DNA of 64,000 nucleotides, taken from Prototheca cutis (taxonomy: Eukaryota > Chlorophyta > Trebouxiophyceae > Chlorellales > Chlorellaceae). The stretch lies in the NCBI GenBank assembly GCA_002897115.2, contig BCIH01000001.1, positions 1,850,039 to 1,914,038 of the forward strand, read 5' to 3'. Position numbers and translations under genes: made by a program. Positions 1 to 10,481 of the stretch are shown here, piece after piece (the first letter of the stretch is position 1; each line of letters begins with the position of its first letter). The notes beneath the pieces were generated by a model. It had not been told where the DNA came from. It was given only the letters and a program-made list of their open reading frames with translations, and did no database searches.

Positions 1-743
1 CCAAAAAAAAAAAGAAAAAGAAAAAGAAAACATAGCCACCCCAGCCCCACACTCACCTTCCCCGTGACTTCCATGCCCTCGTAGACGTTGACGTCGATGG
101 CCGAGTGGTGAGTGGCGGCACTGATGACATGCTTATGTCCTGGGTCAAACACGATGACATCGGCGTCGGAGCCCGGTGCGACGGCACCCTTGCGGGGGTA
201 GATGTTAAAGGCCCGGGCGGCGGCCGTGGAGACCATGCTCACAAACTGACTGGGCCCCACGAGCCCGCCGTTGACCATCACCTCCCAAGTCACGTGCAGC
301 CGCTCCTCGATCCCATTGACACCATTGGGAATCACCCGGAAGTCGTCCTTGCCCGCGGCTTTTTGTGTTGAATTAAATACTGCATGGTCTGTTGCCACAA
401 TCTTTTGTCCGCGTCATGTGAGTGGGGAGGGTTGAGTGGGTGGGTGAGTCATTGGCAAGGAGGAAGGGTCCCTGTCTGGGCCAGCGGTTCCCTGCAACGA
501 GTGACAACACTCCCACCACCACATGGTCCGACACCCTCCCCAAACAACTCACTCACAAATCAACAGACCTGGAGCACCCCCCCTGCGAGGGCAGCACGGA
601 CGCTGGCACGGTGGACAGCGGAGCGTATGGGCGGCGACATCACCGCAGCCGCCGCTTCGGTGAAGTTGGGGTTCCACATCGCGTCCTCCGTCAGGGTGAT
701 GGCCGAAGCCACGGTCTCGCCCACGATGTGCTGGCCCCGGCGC
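1..743 (-). CDS. Dihydropyrimidinase, C-terminal exons (partial)
   Basis: Hydrolyses dihydropyrimidines to N-carbamoyl-beta-amino acids in pyrimidine catabolism. Two exons are clear. Exon 743-569 encodes GQHIVGETVAS and AMWNPNFTEAAAAVMSPPIR. Exon 401-57 encodes IVATDHAVFNSTQKAAGKDD, IPNGVNGIEERL, AFNIYPRKG and GSDADVIVFDP, all typical of the C-terminal half of the hydantoinase/dihydropyrimidinase family. The splice joins are in phase (VLQ|IVAT), and exon 2 ends VTGK before a gtgagt donor at 56, so the 3' end lies beyond the left edge. The N-terminal two thirds, with the metal-binding histidines, should lie above 743. It is not found before the next gene at 2016. A 94-base G run sits immediately upstream, so this may be an assembly break or a broken gene. 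Confidence 0.85.
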
Positions 744-828
744 CTGGCGTAGAATTTTGTAGTTGCGAAATCATCATTGCAAAGGAGAGTGAACGATACC
801 TTCTTTTTTTTCTTTTTTTTTCTTTTTT

Positions 829-830
<2 letters not shown>

Positions 831-924
<94 letters not shown>
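831..924. repeat. Poly-G tract, 94 bases
   Basis: Uninterrupted G run on the + strand preceded by a T-rich pyrimidine stretch (801-830). All ORFs across it are glycine or proline homopolymers and are not genes. It lies just upstream of the last recognisable dihydropyrimidinase exon, where that gene loses continuity. Confidence 0.95.
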
Positions 925-926
<2 letters not shown>

Positions 927-1062
927 GCTGCCGCTGGCGCTGGCACCGCTTCTGCATTCCATGGAACAAGGACAGTGTCTGCATCATCGGCGAACATCCA
1001 GGGTTGGTCAGACAAGACGCAACGTCGTGGATGTGCCAATTTAAGCCATGCCAGCCACGCAC

Positions 1063-1288
1063 GTAATGGCGAGCAGGGCCTGGCGCTCTCGATCCGCGGC
1101 TTGAAAGTCCCAGTCCAGGGTGGTGGTAAGCGGGTGGGTGTCCTGAATAGCCTGGCGCAGGGCAGACTCCAGGAAACAGGTCCGCTCCAGGGCTGTGATG
1201 ACACCCAAGGCATCCAGCTGGCCCTCCTCATTGACCAGGGAGGTGCGGGCCGATTGGCTGAGCCAGCTGTCTTCCCCCTGGGGCATGC
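1063..1288 (-). CDS. Putative exon of an unidentified gene
   Basis: An open minus-strand segment has a good acceptor (gttgcag before 1288) and donor (GTGCGTGG after 1063), matching splice sites used elsewhere in the window. It encodes about 75 residues of ordinary globular composition, including VNEEGQLDALGVITALERTC and TTTLDWDFQAADRERQALL. I do not recognise the family; it does not fit dihydropyrimidinase. A further open stretch at about 1440-1378 (SHDTVLKGYWDPIFKTS) may be an upstream exon. The segment is boxed in by the poly-G (831-924) and poly-C (1682-1828) tracts and could be a fragment of another locus. Confidence 0.35.
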
Positions 1289-1677
1289 CTGCAACCCCAA
1301 TTGCCGGTGGCCGCGCCAGCGGAGCACCCGGCGAAGCCATTTCCCGGGCTCAGGAATCAGATGCAAGCCTCGATATGGTGATGGGATGTCTTGAAGATCG
1401 GGTCCCAATACCCCTTTAGCACGGTATCATGCGACAGGGACAGGATTGCGGTGGGCGACAGCTGCGCGTGTGCTGTGTCGGGGTTGCCCGGCAGGGCACA
1501 CCGAGGGGTCCTTTAGACGGCTCGCACGGCCTCGCTCAATAACACACCGATTGTCTTCATGATGCAAACGACTGAAAATGCCAGCTGCTTGCCCATGACA
1601 GGGCCTCACTGCCCAGACTGCAGAGCGATCGTCGACGGAACTTTCAAAATTGCGTTGCGGAAGAAGAAATCGAATCT

Positions 1678-1830
<153 letters not shown>

Positions 1831-2015
1831 GAGGGTCCTGAGATGAGATGAAACCCGGCACAAACAATGTCACCAATGATAGGTAGATTTTCTACAGCAG
1901 CACCAGGGTACAGGTATGCAGCAACCCTGGCAGAAATTCATCGTTCAGAGCAATGCGATGCCGTCGCCATGGCCATTGCCATGCCAACCCCCCTCCCCGG
2001 CCCTGCAGACATGCC

Positions 2016-5000
2016 TCAGTCGCGGCCGTTCCAGGCATCCTGCATGACTCGGTGCGTGTTTGCCAGCTGGCCCTGCGCCGCCCAAGAACCTCGCGGCTGC
2101 GGGGCGACGGGCTTGGTCCACGAATTACGAGCGGCCGCCCGGTCCGATGTCTCCCGCTGGAAGGCTTGCAGCGACTGTGCCTTTTTGCCGCCTTTCTTCC
2201 CTTCCTTTTGCGGGGACGGCGCAGACGAGGATTCGGCGGTTCTGCTGCCAGCGGTGCTGGGTCGCACGGGGCCCGTCGGGGCGGAGGGCAGCGCCGGGAA
2301 GTCATCGACGCCGCCGCCCGCCGCCAACGACGGACTGCTGCTGGACCGTGGCAGGGCGCCGGCGGACAGTGCCTGGTCCGCCGACGCGGCATTCCCCCAC
2401 GTCGTCGTGGACTGTGCTGGGGGCCCGGACCTTTGGTTGACATTCACGCCACCGCCTGCTCCATTGGCCCTGGACGCACCGGCGTCCTCGGGCTCCGGGG
2501 TCCTCGCACTGGTGGCCCTGGCGCCTGCCGTGCGCCGGGCTTCCACGGCCGCCACCTCTGGAGGCACCCACCCCGCCCTCTGTGGTTGGCGAAGAGGGTG
2601 AACAGGGTGGGTTTAAGCTGGACTGGTCCCGTCTGCATGATGTCCACCAAGTACTGTACACAACCGAGATCTCTGCTTGCAGAAAACAGAATCAAAAAGA
2701 CAAACAAAAAAAACAAACAATAGCCTTCCCCCACCAGACACAACAACTCCCCACCCGCTTGGCTTTAGAGTACCGGGCTGCTTCGGCACGGAGCTCCTCG
2801 CCCTGGGCGCTGTCGGGCGCGCAATCGGCCATCTCCGGTATCAAACCCAGCAAGCCCAGCGAGTCCAGGGCCGCGGCGTACTCGCCATGCGGCAGTTCCC
2901 CGGCCGCCCAGGCTGCAGACATCGATTTGAACGTCGAAAAGTCCTCGGGCGACAGTCGCGCACGCACGCGCGTCGCCAGCGCACGGTGAGCGGCCTTTTT
3001 GCGCTCAAGGGCTGCCGTGGCGAGGAGAGCATCCCGGGCCTGCGCCGGCCGCTCTGTTGTTGCACGGCCACCGGCGGATGGTGGCGCGGGCGGCCGCGCC
3101 GGCCGGCCCTGAGCAGGCTTGGCCGGAACAGCCTTGGTGCCGAGCAGCGTGGGAAAATCGGCATCCGATGGCGGCGCCTGCCGGGGCACGAGCGCAGCAT
3201 CGCTCTGCCGCTGCCGCTGCCTGGCATCGGCAGCGGCCTGTGCGCGGCGGGCGGCGGCCGCAGCGGCGCGCTGGGCCGCCGTAACGGGGACGTCTGTCGG
3301 CGGCGGGCTGATTTCCTGGCTGGAAGGCCGGCGCGGCAGGCGGGACACACGGAGGCCGGCTAGCAGCGCCTCGTCCTGCTCCTCCCTCGACAACATTCTC
3401 CATGGACCCGAGAACTCTTCTCTGCCGGCTGATGCCTGCAGCAGGTGCGCGGCCGCAGCGGGTGGCTCGGCCCTGGTCGCTGCCGTCTCCACTGGCGCGG
3501 CCGTCGTCCCGGACACGTCTGTCGTTCCAGGCGTAGCTACTGACAGGGCTGGGAAGGCCTCTGGGCTGGGCCGGGTAGCATTGTTACCGCCCCGAACTGC
3601 CCCACGGCCTTGAGGGCCAGCACCTCCACGCAAAACAGAGGCAGCTGTGGCAGCCTGGCGTGCGTCCAGCCGCCGGCGCGCGTGCTTGCTGCGGCTGGGC
3701 AGGGCCGGGAAGTGCGAGGCATCGAGTGCCGCGCCGCCCGCGCCGCCCGTAACGGCACCGGCCCAGCGCGTGGATGCACCGATGGCGCCAGCCATCGTCG
3801 CCGTGCCCCCTGTGGCCGCGGGGAACTCGGCCTCGCTCTCAAAGCTGGGTGTGGGATCGTCAGCACCGGCGACAGTGCCGCTGTCGCCGGCCGTCAGACC
3901 CAGACTGGCCTGCATGGCTGCAGCCAACGCCGCGTTTTCCTCGGCCTGGCGCGACCGCGCAAACCGGGACGCCACGCCCCCGGCCCCGCCGCCAATCGTC
4001 ACGCCCGAACGCATCGCCGCAGGCGCTGCGGTCACGGTACCGCCAGACGTCGAGGCGCCCTGCCGGTTCCGCTGCTGGTACTGCACCATTGGTAATCGGT
4101 GGGTTGGGGTGGCGGTGTGGGTCAGAGGCATTGGCATTCAGGACGGCGAGAGCCTTGGGTGGGCGCCAGGAGCGAGAGCAGAAGACTGGCTGAAGACACA
4201 CAACAGCAGGCATCCCCACCTGCACAACGCAATCACCTCCAACCCCGGCCGACGGTTCAACACACCAAAAGGAAAAAGTTCGGCTCACCCACCTGGAACT
4301 CGACGGGGATGGACAGCGCCGCACGGCGCTCTGCCTTGCCCAGCATCTCGCCGTGCTCTTTGACGGTGTGCTGCCGCAGCTCCTGCACAGCGATGGGGGA
4401 TGTTGTCGGGGGGGGGGGGGGGNCAAAAATCCCCATGCACTCCGCCAGTCCTGCGCAAATCGACACCAGGACACACGCTCTCACCGCGAGGCTCGTGAAA
4501 ACCACAAACTTCTTCTCCAGGCACTCTGGGTGCTGGCAGGGGTAGTGGTCCTGTGCAAAGTGGTCTGCATGCGATAGGAGATTTTGGCAAGGGGCGAGGG
4601 TGCGTTGGTGAACGGTCTAAGGGCGTGGGCGCTGGTACCGGCACCTGCTCGACTCGGGACAGGGCTGCTGTGCATCGCACGGACCAGCTTGTTGACCGTT
4701 TGCATGCACAAATGCCAGCCCATTCCGCCACACCAACACCCCTCTCCTCCCCTTCCTCCAGCCAAACAATTCTGCACAACAAGAAAACAGTTCCGCACGC
4801 ACTCTCGAGATCGGCGTAGTCGCGGTAGTAGACATGCTTGGTGGGGTCCGCCCGACGGCACAGGAAGCACTGCTCGTGGTCAGTGTGCATGTGCACGTAG
4901 AGCTCGGCGTCGCCGTAGAACCTGCGGCGACAGAACCGGCACTCCGGGTGGCCCCGAAACCCTGCCTCGGCCAGCGGTCCCTCGGCATCGCCGGTGCGGC

Positions 5001-5612
5001 GGTGCTGGTCCAGGGCCTTGGGTTCGTAGAGCACCTGCTCCCCGACAAATACCTTGCGGCCCTCGAGGCACAGCTCGCAAAACTGCAGGCCCACCGTCTC
5101 ACGCAGCAGCCGGCGCAGCGCGGCCAGCGAGCCGCAGGTGATGCTGGCCCCATCCTTGCCCGTGAGCTTGGGGTGGGAGTAGCTGCACAGTTGCTCCATG
5201 GACTCGTAGTGCTCCCGATCGTCAAAGTAGGCCTGGGCCTGGGACAGCAGCCAGACCGAGCCGGCTTCAACCCGGTCCTGTTGGTTGCGGAAACGTCGAC
5301 GGAGATCAGCCCACGTCCCGACAATTCACTCGCATGAATAGCAATCATGTCATGCCACAACGGACAGCCATGCCATGCCCGGACACCCACCGGTAAGTCT
5401 TCCCAGTCGTCCGCCGACAGCACGGATGTGTAGTGGCCCAGGGCACGCGTGACGAACACGGCGTGGCATTGCTGCTGGCACAGCACGCAACGTGGGTCCT
5501 TGATCACGGTGCGCAGTCGAAGTACACACTTGGAGCAGGCATCGCGGTGCCCACACGGGCCGTACGCCGTGAATACCAGGGGCTCCGCGCACACGATACA
5601 AACGTCCTCCAT
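2016..5612 (-). CDS. Hel2/ZNF598-like RING E3 ubiquitin ligase
   Basis: In yeast and animals Hel2/ZNF598 detects collided ribosomes and ubiquitinates 40S proteins to start ribosome quality control. The start at 5612 (MEDVCIVCAEP) opens directly into a RING finger: C-x2-C, CGHRDACSKC and CVLCQQQC. Next come YFDDREHYESMEQLCSYSHP and CELCLEGRKVFVGEQ. The C2H2/LIM-like zinc fingers of the family follow: HPECRFCRRRFYGDAELYVH, CFLCRRADPTKHVYYRDYAD, then HPECLEKKFVVF at about 4520-4480 and KEHGEMLGKAERRA. The remaining half (4100-2016) is low-complexity Ala/Gly/Pro with short conserved pieces (LVDIMQTGPVQLKPTL, NSWTKP), as in the disordered family tail. At least six introns; the one near 4420 holds a 15-G run and an N. 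The stop is TGA at 2018-2016. Confidence 0.85.
4408..4423. repeat. Short poly-G run ending in N
   Basis: Fifteen Gs followed by one undetermined base, inside an intron of the Hel2-like gene. It is the same homopolymer type as the long tracts elsewhere and shows that such runs disturb base calling here. Confidence 0.9.
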
Positions 5613-5993
5613 CACCCCTCGTCTTCCCGCTGATCGATGCCGGGTAGAGCCATCAACAATGAAGCCCCACAGAAATGCATCGCCATGGGTTTTCGAGGGA
5701 TGCATGCCGCCCACGGGTGGTGGTTGCGGACGGGAGTGCCTCCCGGAACCTGTGCTGATGACCATATTTCATTGTCCTGCCCTGGGGTTGGGCTGACCGG
5801 GGCACACCTTCAGACACGCAGTTCTCTGCTTAGCATATACATTGTTACACCATGTTGCACGTGCACACCCTCAGCTCTTGTCAAAGTAGCTGCAGGCTCA
5901 TCGGCATGGCTCCTCCCCCGGCGGGACAGGGACGCGCGGCGGCAACCTTCCCGCTACTGGGGCTCGCAATTCTTCTGCTGGGCTCGAGACACA
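5613..5993. other. Intergenic, 5' of Hel2-like gene
   Basis: About 380 bases between the Hel2-like start and the 3' end of the NDUFA7-like gene, both on the minus strand. It should hold the NDUFA7 3'UTR and the Hel2 promoter. I see no gene, repeat or clear TATA element. Confidence 0.6.
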
Positions 5994-7096
5994 TCACAAC
6001 GTGTACCTGCAGAGTGCACGCGGCGCATGGTATGTGATGCACATCCCACGCCCGGGCATTGAACCAGTTCCCAACTCCCCCGCTCGCTTGTTCGCCCTCG
6101 AACCCCTCCCACACACACAGAAGGCCAAACCACTGCGTACCCGTTGTTGCTCTCCTCCAGAATGTGCATCGTCTTTGGCTGCCACCGCTTGCCTCGAGTC
6201 GGTGCCTCAGACAGGGCCTGCAAAGCATTGGGGTGCCGTGTCCTCAGAAAGAGGTATGCGCGGTGCCATCATCAATGCCACTGTGCACGACCCCGTAGAA
6301 CCATGCGCCCACACCCCCCTCGTCTTGTCAACCAGAAAGAAAGAAAGAGCCCGCACGCACATCCAGGGCCTTGGCGTTCTCGGCGACGCTAAAGTTGTAG
6401 TAGTGGTGCTTGATGTAGCCGCCGGGAAGGTGGGCACGGCGTGTGTCCCGGGCTGCAGAGGGGGTCAGGTCAAGATGATATCCCCGACGCGTCACTCCAT
6501 AGGGAGCTTGCATGCCTGCAAGGACTCCACCTTCCACCAACAAACCATCCATCACTTGAACTCACTATAGTACTTGATGTCGTAAACCTTGTCGCTGTCA
6601 GCCCCAGGAACAAGGGCACGAGGCTGGCTTCTGCGGTAATGGTGGGAGTCGACCCGGGGGTTGTGAGCACTGGTTGCAGTGCCCCAGACAGGCAAAATCT
6701 TGAACTCTTCCTGCCTCTATCGGGGCACGGCAGTCCCATGCATGGACAGCACAGCGCTCCATCCAGTGGCGCAAGACGCACTGCCTCAAATGCCTGCCCA
6801 CATGCCCCACCACTCAGGCGGGCCCCAACACGTACCCTGGGGCGGGAACCCGATACTCTGTGGCCATGTTCAGATGGTTCTGGTACTCAGCACCGGACAC
6901 GGGCCCCGTAATCTGCNCGGCGAAGTGGACGGAGCGTCACAGAGCGTACGGCCTGGACCGGTTCCGTCACAGGCCAACCACACCCGACTCTTCAGCGCCG
7001 TGAGGATTACAAACGTGCATCGATACATACCGCCCATGGCGCCTTCGCTCCGCTGAACAGGTTCTTGAACCGCGCGACAAGGCCGGTCTTCGACAT
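5994..7096 (-). CDS. Complex I subunit NDUFA7 (B14.5a)-like
   Basis: Accessory subunit of mitochondrial NADH:ubiquinone oxidoreductase. Six exons (7096-7031, 6912-6836, 6594-6566, 6452-6361, 6217-6141, 6006-5994) join in phase to 117 residues; human NDUFA7 is 113. The N-terminus is MSKTGLVARFKNLFSG. The best family hallmark is KYYTRDTRRAHLPGGY, matching the YY-x-TRD-x-RR core of NDUFA7. ITGPVSGAEYQNHL precedes it and RWQPKTMHILEESNNGYTL ends the protein. Exon 3 is a 29-base microexon. One N (6917) lies next to the exon 2 acceptor. It diverges from ARL1, with 365 bases between the starts. The assignment rests on motif and length, not on an alignment. Confidence 0.7.
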
Positions 7097-7461
7097 CCCT
7101 GCTGGCAGACTGGAGCACTTCCTTCTCCGGGCTTTCCGGGCACACCAATGGTCCGCTGATAGAATACAATCTTCGACACAGTCGACAGCAGGTTTGGTGG
7201 GGCAGGGATTGTGGTGGGAGGCGGGCGGGGTCCTGAGGAGGTTGCGTAGTAACCCGGGCTTCCAGCGGGCAAGGTCGGCTGGACCCCCGAGCTCTCCCCA
7301 GGCCAGCTTGCGATCCGGGCCAGGCACCAAACAAGCGCGAGTCGTATTTCCAGGCAGCCCCTCCGGCTGCATGCCAGTTATATAGGAATGAAAATACATG
7401 TGCCTGGGGGTTGAGGGAGGCGCTTGAGGACCAGGATCTGTTTGCCGAGTGAGAGCCCCCA
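7097..7461. promoter_or_regulatory. Divergent promoter region, NDUFA7-like / ARL1
   Basis: 365 bases between two outward-facing start codons. It must contain both promoters and 5'UTRs. ORFs here are shadows; no convincing core element was recognised. Confidence 0.5.
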
Positions 7462-8353
7462 ATGGTGCGCCGGTGCCCCTACCGTGCCGGGGGTGCTGGT
7501 GCGATCTGGAAGGTCCCATGACGCGCTTGGGCATTTTATGTACATACGCACTTCCATACAACCCTACAGGGGCTTTGGCTGTCGCGGCTGCTGTCCCTCT
7601 TTGGAGACACCGAAGCCAGGATCCTGGTGCTGGGCCTGGACAATGCCGGCAAGACCACCATTCTGTACCGCCTGCACATGGGCGAGGTGGTCCAGACCAT
7701 CCCCACAATTGGGTTCAACGTGGAGACGGTGACCTACAAAAACATAAAGTTCCAGGTCTGGGACTTAGGCGGCCAGACCAGCATCCGGCCCTACTGGCGC
7801 TGCTACTACCCGTACGCTTTATGGCGGTGTCGTTGGGAGCTGCTAGAAAGATATTTGGTTGGTTGGGTTGCGCTTTAGAATGTTTGAATGTGTTTGTTTG
7901 TGGGCAGAGGTAGGCACGAATGGTGTCAGGCCCCTCTGTCGGCCGGGCCTGTGTACTGTATCGCACCATCCCCCGCATTCACTGACATGACCCCCCCCCC
8001 CCCCCCCCAACACACACCTCAACGTACCTCAACACTCCCCCTACCAATGCAACAGGAACACGCAGGCAATCATTTACGTGGTGGACTCGTGCGACGCGGA
8101 GCGCCTGCCCACCAGCCGGCAAGAGTTCCAGGCTATCCTGGCCGAGGAGGAGCTGCGCGGTGCAGCCCTGCTGGTGTATGCCAACAAGCAAGACCTGCCA
8201 GGCGCGCTGGATCAGGCACAGGTGGCTGAGGGGCTTGGGCTCAACGGCATCCGGAGCCGGCCCTGGGCCATCTACCGCACATCGGCCACCAAGGGCGAAG
8301 GCCTGTTTGAGGGCCTGGACTGGCTGTCCACCACACTCAAGGCGCGCTCATGA
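7462..8353 (+). CDS. ARL1: ARF-like small GTPase ARL1
   Basis: Golgi/trans-Golgi GTPase that recruits GRIP-domain tethers. Exons 7462-7464, 7570-7811 and 8056-8353 give 180 residues; ARL1 is usually about 181. Visible motifs: P-loop GLDNAGKT, switch [13 protein letters not shown], switch [23 protein letters not shown] and SATKG (the SAK-type box). The start is inferred: exon 2 begins [16 protein letters not shown] straight after an acceptor, and an ATG followed at once by a gtgcgc donor at 7462 supplies the initiator, so the protein starts Met-Gly with Gly2 available for myristoylation. The first coding exon would then be a lone ATG. An 18-C run lies in the second intron. Confidence 0.9.
7991..8008. 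repeat. Poly-C run, 18 bases, in ARL1 intron
   Basis: Homopolymer inside the 244-base second intron of ARL1, shortly upstream of the acceptor, so it may act as part of the polypyrimidine tract. Confidence 0.9.
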
Positions 8354-8790
8354 CGTACAACAAACGGCGTCTTATTCGGTCCCCTCTCCCTGGGCCCACC
8401 AGGCTCGACGAGTGGGCCGGCTCCCCTCTTTCTGTGCCGTTGCTGCTGACAACTCTTCCCCTTTCTAGGACAGACAAACTGACCGACTAAACCTTCGTGG
8501 AGAAATTAAAGCAAAGGAGGGAGGGTCGAACAGTCTTTGGTCACGTGGGTCCGAATGATCGGGGGTGGGGTACGATCCCAGAGAACCTGGGGGTGCACCC
8601 CACGAGAGATCCACGAGGGTAATCCAGAAACAAACTGGCCTCACAGCTCATGTTCAATGGTGCTGTTCCGCAGGCCAAAGCCAGCGGAGTATATTGGTGA
8701 TAAAATCATACAAGGTGGAGCGCCTGGGAGGGGGACATGCAAGGGGGGGGAGCTTGGTTTTGCGATCAAAAGGCAGCGGTCTTTTGCCAG
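8354..8790. other. Intergenic, downstream of ARL1 and of the Fanzor ORF
   Basis: Convergent 3' space of about 440 bases between ARL1 (+) and the Fanzor-like ORF (-). The part next to the Fanzor stop (8790 downward) is where a TnpB-type element would encode its guide RNA scaffold. I see no obvious long hairpin and no second copy in the window. Confidence 0.5.
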
Positions 8791-9450
8791 TCAGGACCAG
8801 TCTCTCCCCAGGTGGTGGATGTTCCGCGCGGCGTTGACGTCGCGGTTCCACACCACGCCACAGCTCTGGCACTTGAGGATAGTGTACGTGTTCCGGGCGG
8901 TGCTGCATCCACCCAGGCGCGTATGCGCCTCGCACGCCGAACAGATCTGCCGCGTTGCGCGTTTGGGATCGGCGTGACCAGCAGCCCATCGACATTGTGC
9001 ACGTGTGCATGCGCCTGCCCTGCTCCAACCTCCCCAGGCACCTGCTCGCCAGGCCCACTGCCCACACCCATCCAACCCCGCACCCACAAGACACCCCCAC
9101 ACGTGCGCAACCACCCCAGCGCGCGCCTGCGACGTGCGGAACTCGTCGACCTCTGTCACCAGCAGTCCGTGCGCCTCCCGCATGCGCTTGGCCCAGCGGC
9201 GCCACCCCAGGCTCGGAGGATGACCGGGTGAGTTCTGCCTGAAGCTGGCATTGCCCATGAACACGACTAGCCTGCTGGGCTGGTGCCCTGTGCAGGCAAT
9301 GACGTCCTTGATGGATTTGTCCATGGCCATGTACCTCATCATGTACACATCAAACGCGGCCTTCCTCCATTTGTAGCTGCAGGTGACGTCGAGCAGGGCG
9401 CCGAACGAGAAACCGGCATAATCGCGGAGAGACAACTCCCATTTGCATCC
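8791..9450 (-). CDS. Fanzor-like (eukaryotic TnpB family) nuclease, C-terminal half
   Basis: Fanzors are RNA-guided DNA nucleases related to transposon TnpB. This open segment carries the family's C-terminal signature in order: RLVVFMGNASFRQNSPGHPP, then VTEVDEFRTSQ (catalytic Glu region and conserved TS), then a zinc ribbon CSAC...LKCQSC, then GVVWNRDVNAARNI (RuvC-III Asp). Between TSQ and ICSAC lie 180 in-frame bases (9126-8947) that look like an unspliced CAG|GC-AG intron; removing them restores family spacing. Upstream the frame meets a stop at 9453. No RuvC-I motif or ATG start is visible, so either 5' exons are unrecognised or the copy is truncated. It lies between ARL1 and the four-TM gene. 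Confidence 0.75.
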   Translation of the reverse strand, partial: GCKWELSLRDYAGFSFGALLDVTCSYKWRKAAFDVYMMRYMAMDKSIKDVIACTGHQPSRLVVFMGNASFRQNSPGHPPSLGWRRWAKRMREAHGLLVTEVDEFRTSQARAGVVAHVWGCLVGAGLDGCGQWAWRAGAWGGWSRAGACTRAQCRWAAGHADPKRATRQICSACEAHTRLGGCSTARNTYTILKCQSCGVVWNRDVNAARNIHHLGRDWS

Positions 9451-9930
9451 TCAATCCCCGAAATAGCTTCATTATCTTGATTTCTGGAGTTGACAGGCGT
9501 TGCAAGGGCCTACACGCGCAGTTTGGTGGCTTCTTTCTCGGCAGCTGAGCAGACCCCGAACGTTGAAGGGTGATTGCCCACGAGCGCGCTCCTTTCTTAC
9601 CCCGCCCTGTTCTCAGACTGGTCTTTTGGTGCGGAATAAATATTTTCGCGCGGCCGTACAAGGGGGTGCTGCGCGGAAGGGCCTGAAAAGGATTTGGGAG
9701 ATTCGTGCCATTCCCGAATAATCTCCCGAACCGCGACCGAACCGCGAGAGCGAGCTCGGAGCCCCGAGGAGCAGCAGGAGAAGTCACCTTCGGGCACAAG
9801 AGAAACTGCTCTACACATACCCATTACGTTTTGAAGAAAGCTAAGGACGTTGAGCATCCAAGGGATCACCTCCACTCCGGGAATTTCGTTCCCCTGGCTT
9901 GGCCGAAGCCGGGCCGCGAGTCGCTCCAGC
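9451..9930. other. Region between Fanzor ORF and four-TM gene
   Basis: 480 bases that would hold 5' exons or promoter of the Fanzor-like gene and the promoter of the four-TM gene. Minus-strand ORFs here (for example PRKKPPNCACRPLQR) show no recognisable Fanzor N-terminal or RuvC-I motif. Confidence 0.45.
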
Positions 9931-10428
9931 ATGAAGTCGATCACCTGGATTTTGACCCTCTTCTACCTCCTTCAGGTGCGCGTTATGACTTTGTAATGTG
10001 ATTTTGTGCTGCGTGGCCACGGTCCCATGGCGGTCAGTGGTGCGCCAGGCCCTGACACGCTTTGCGGACACCCCCGTGCGCGCACCCCCGCAGGTTGGAC
10101 TGGCTGCCTATGTGCTCGTGGCGACGGCCATTCACCTCCAGGGCATCACCTGGACGGATGTCAACTCTGAAATTGTGGACACGGTGAACAATGCCCAGTG
10201 TCTGCTGGGCAGCAACATGAACTCTACCAGCCTGTGCACCTACACCTACATCGTGGCCGGTGCTTCCATTATCGCGTCGATCCTACTGAGCATCGTGCTG
10301 GTGCGTTTCCCTATAATTGCTCGGAGTGTTGCGCTGTGGAGCTGGAGGTGCATGCTTGTGCGTGATTCATGTGCTAGTGTTCAAAGCGAGGGCATGCCAT
10401 TATCCTGGTTGTGCGCACGCGTGTGTAG

Positions 10429-10481
<53 letters not shown>

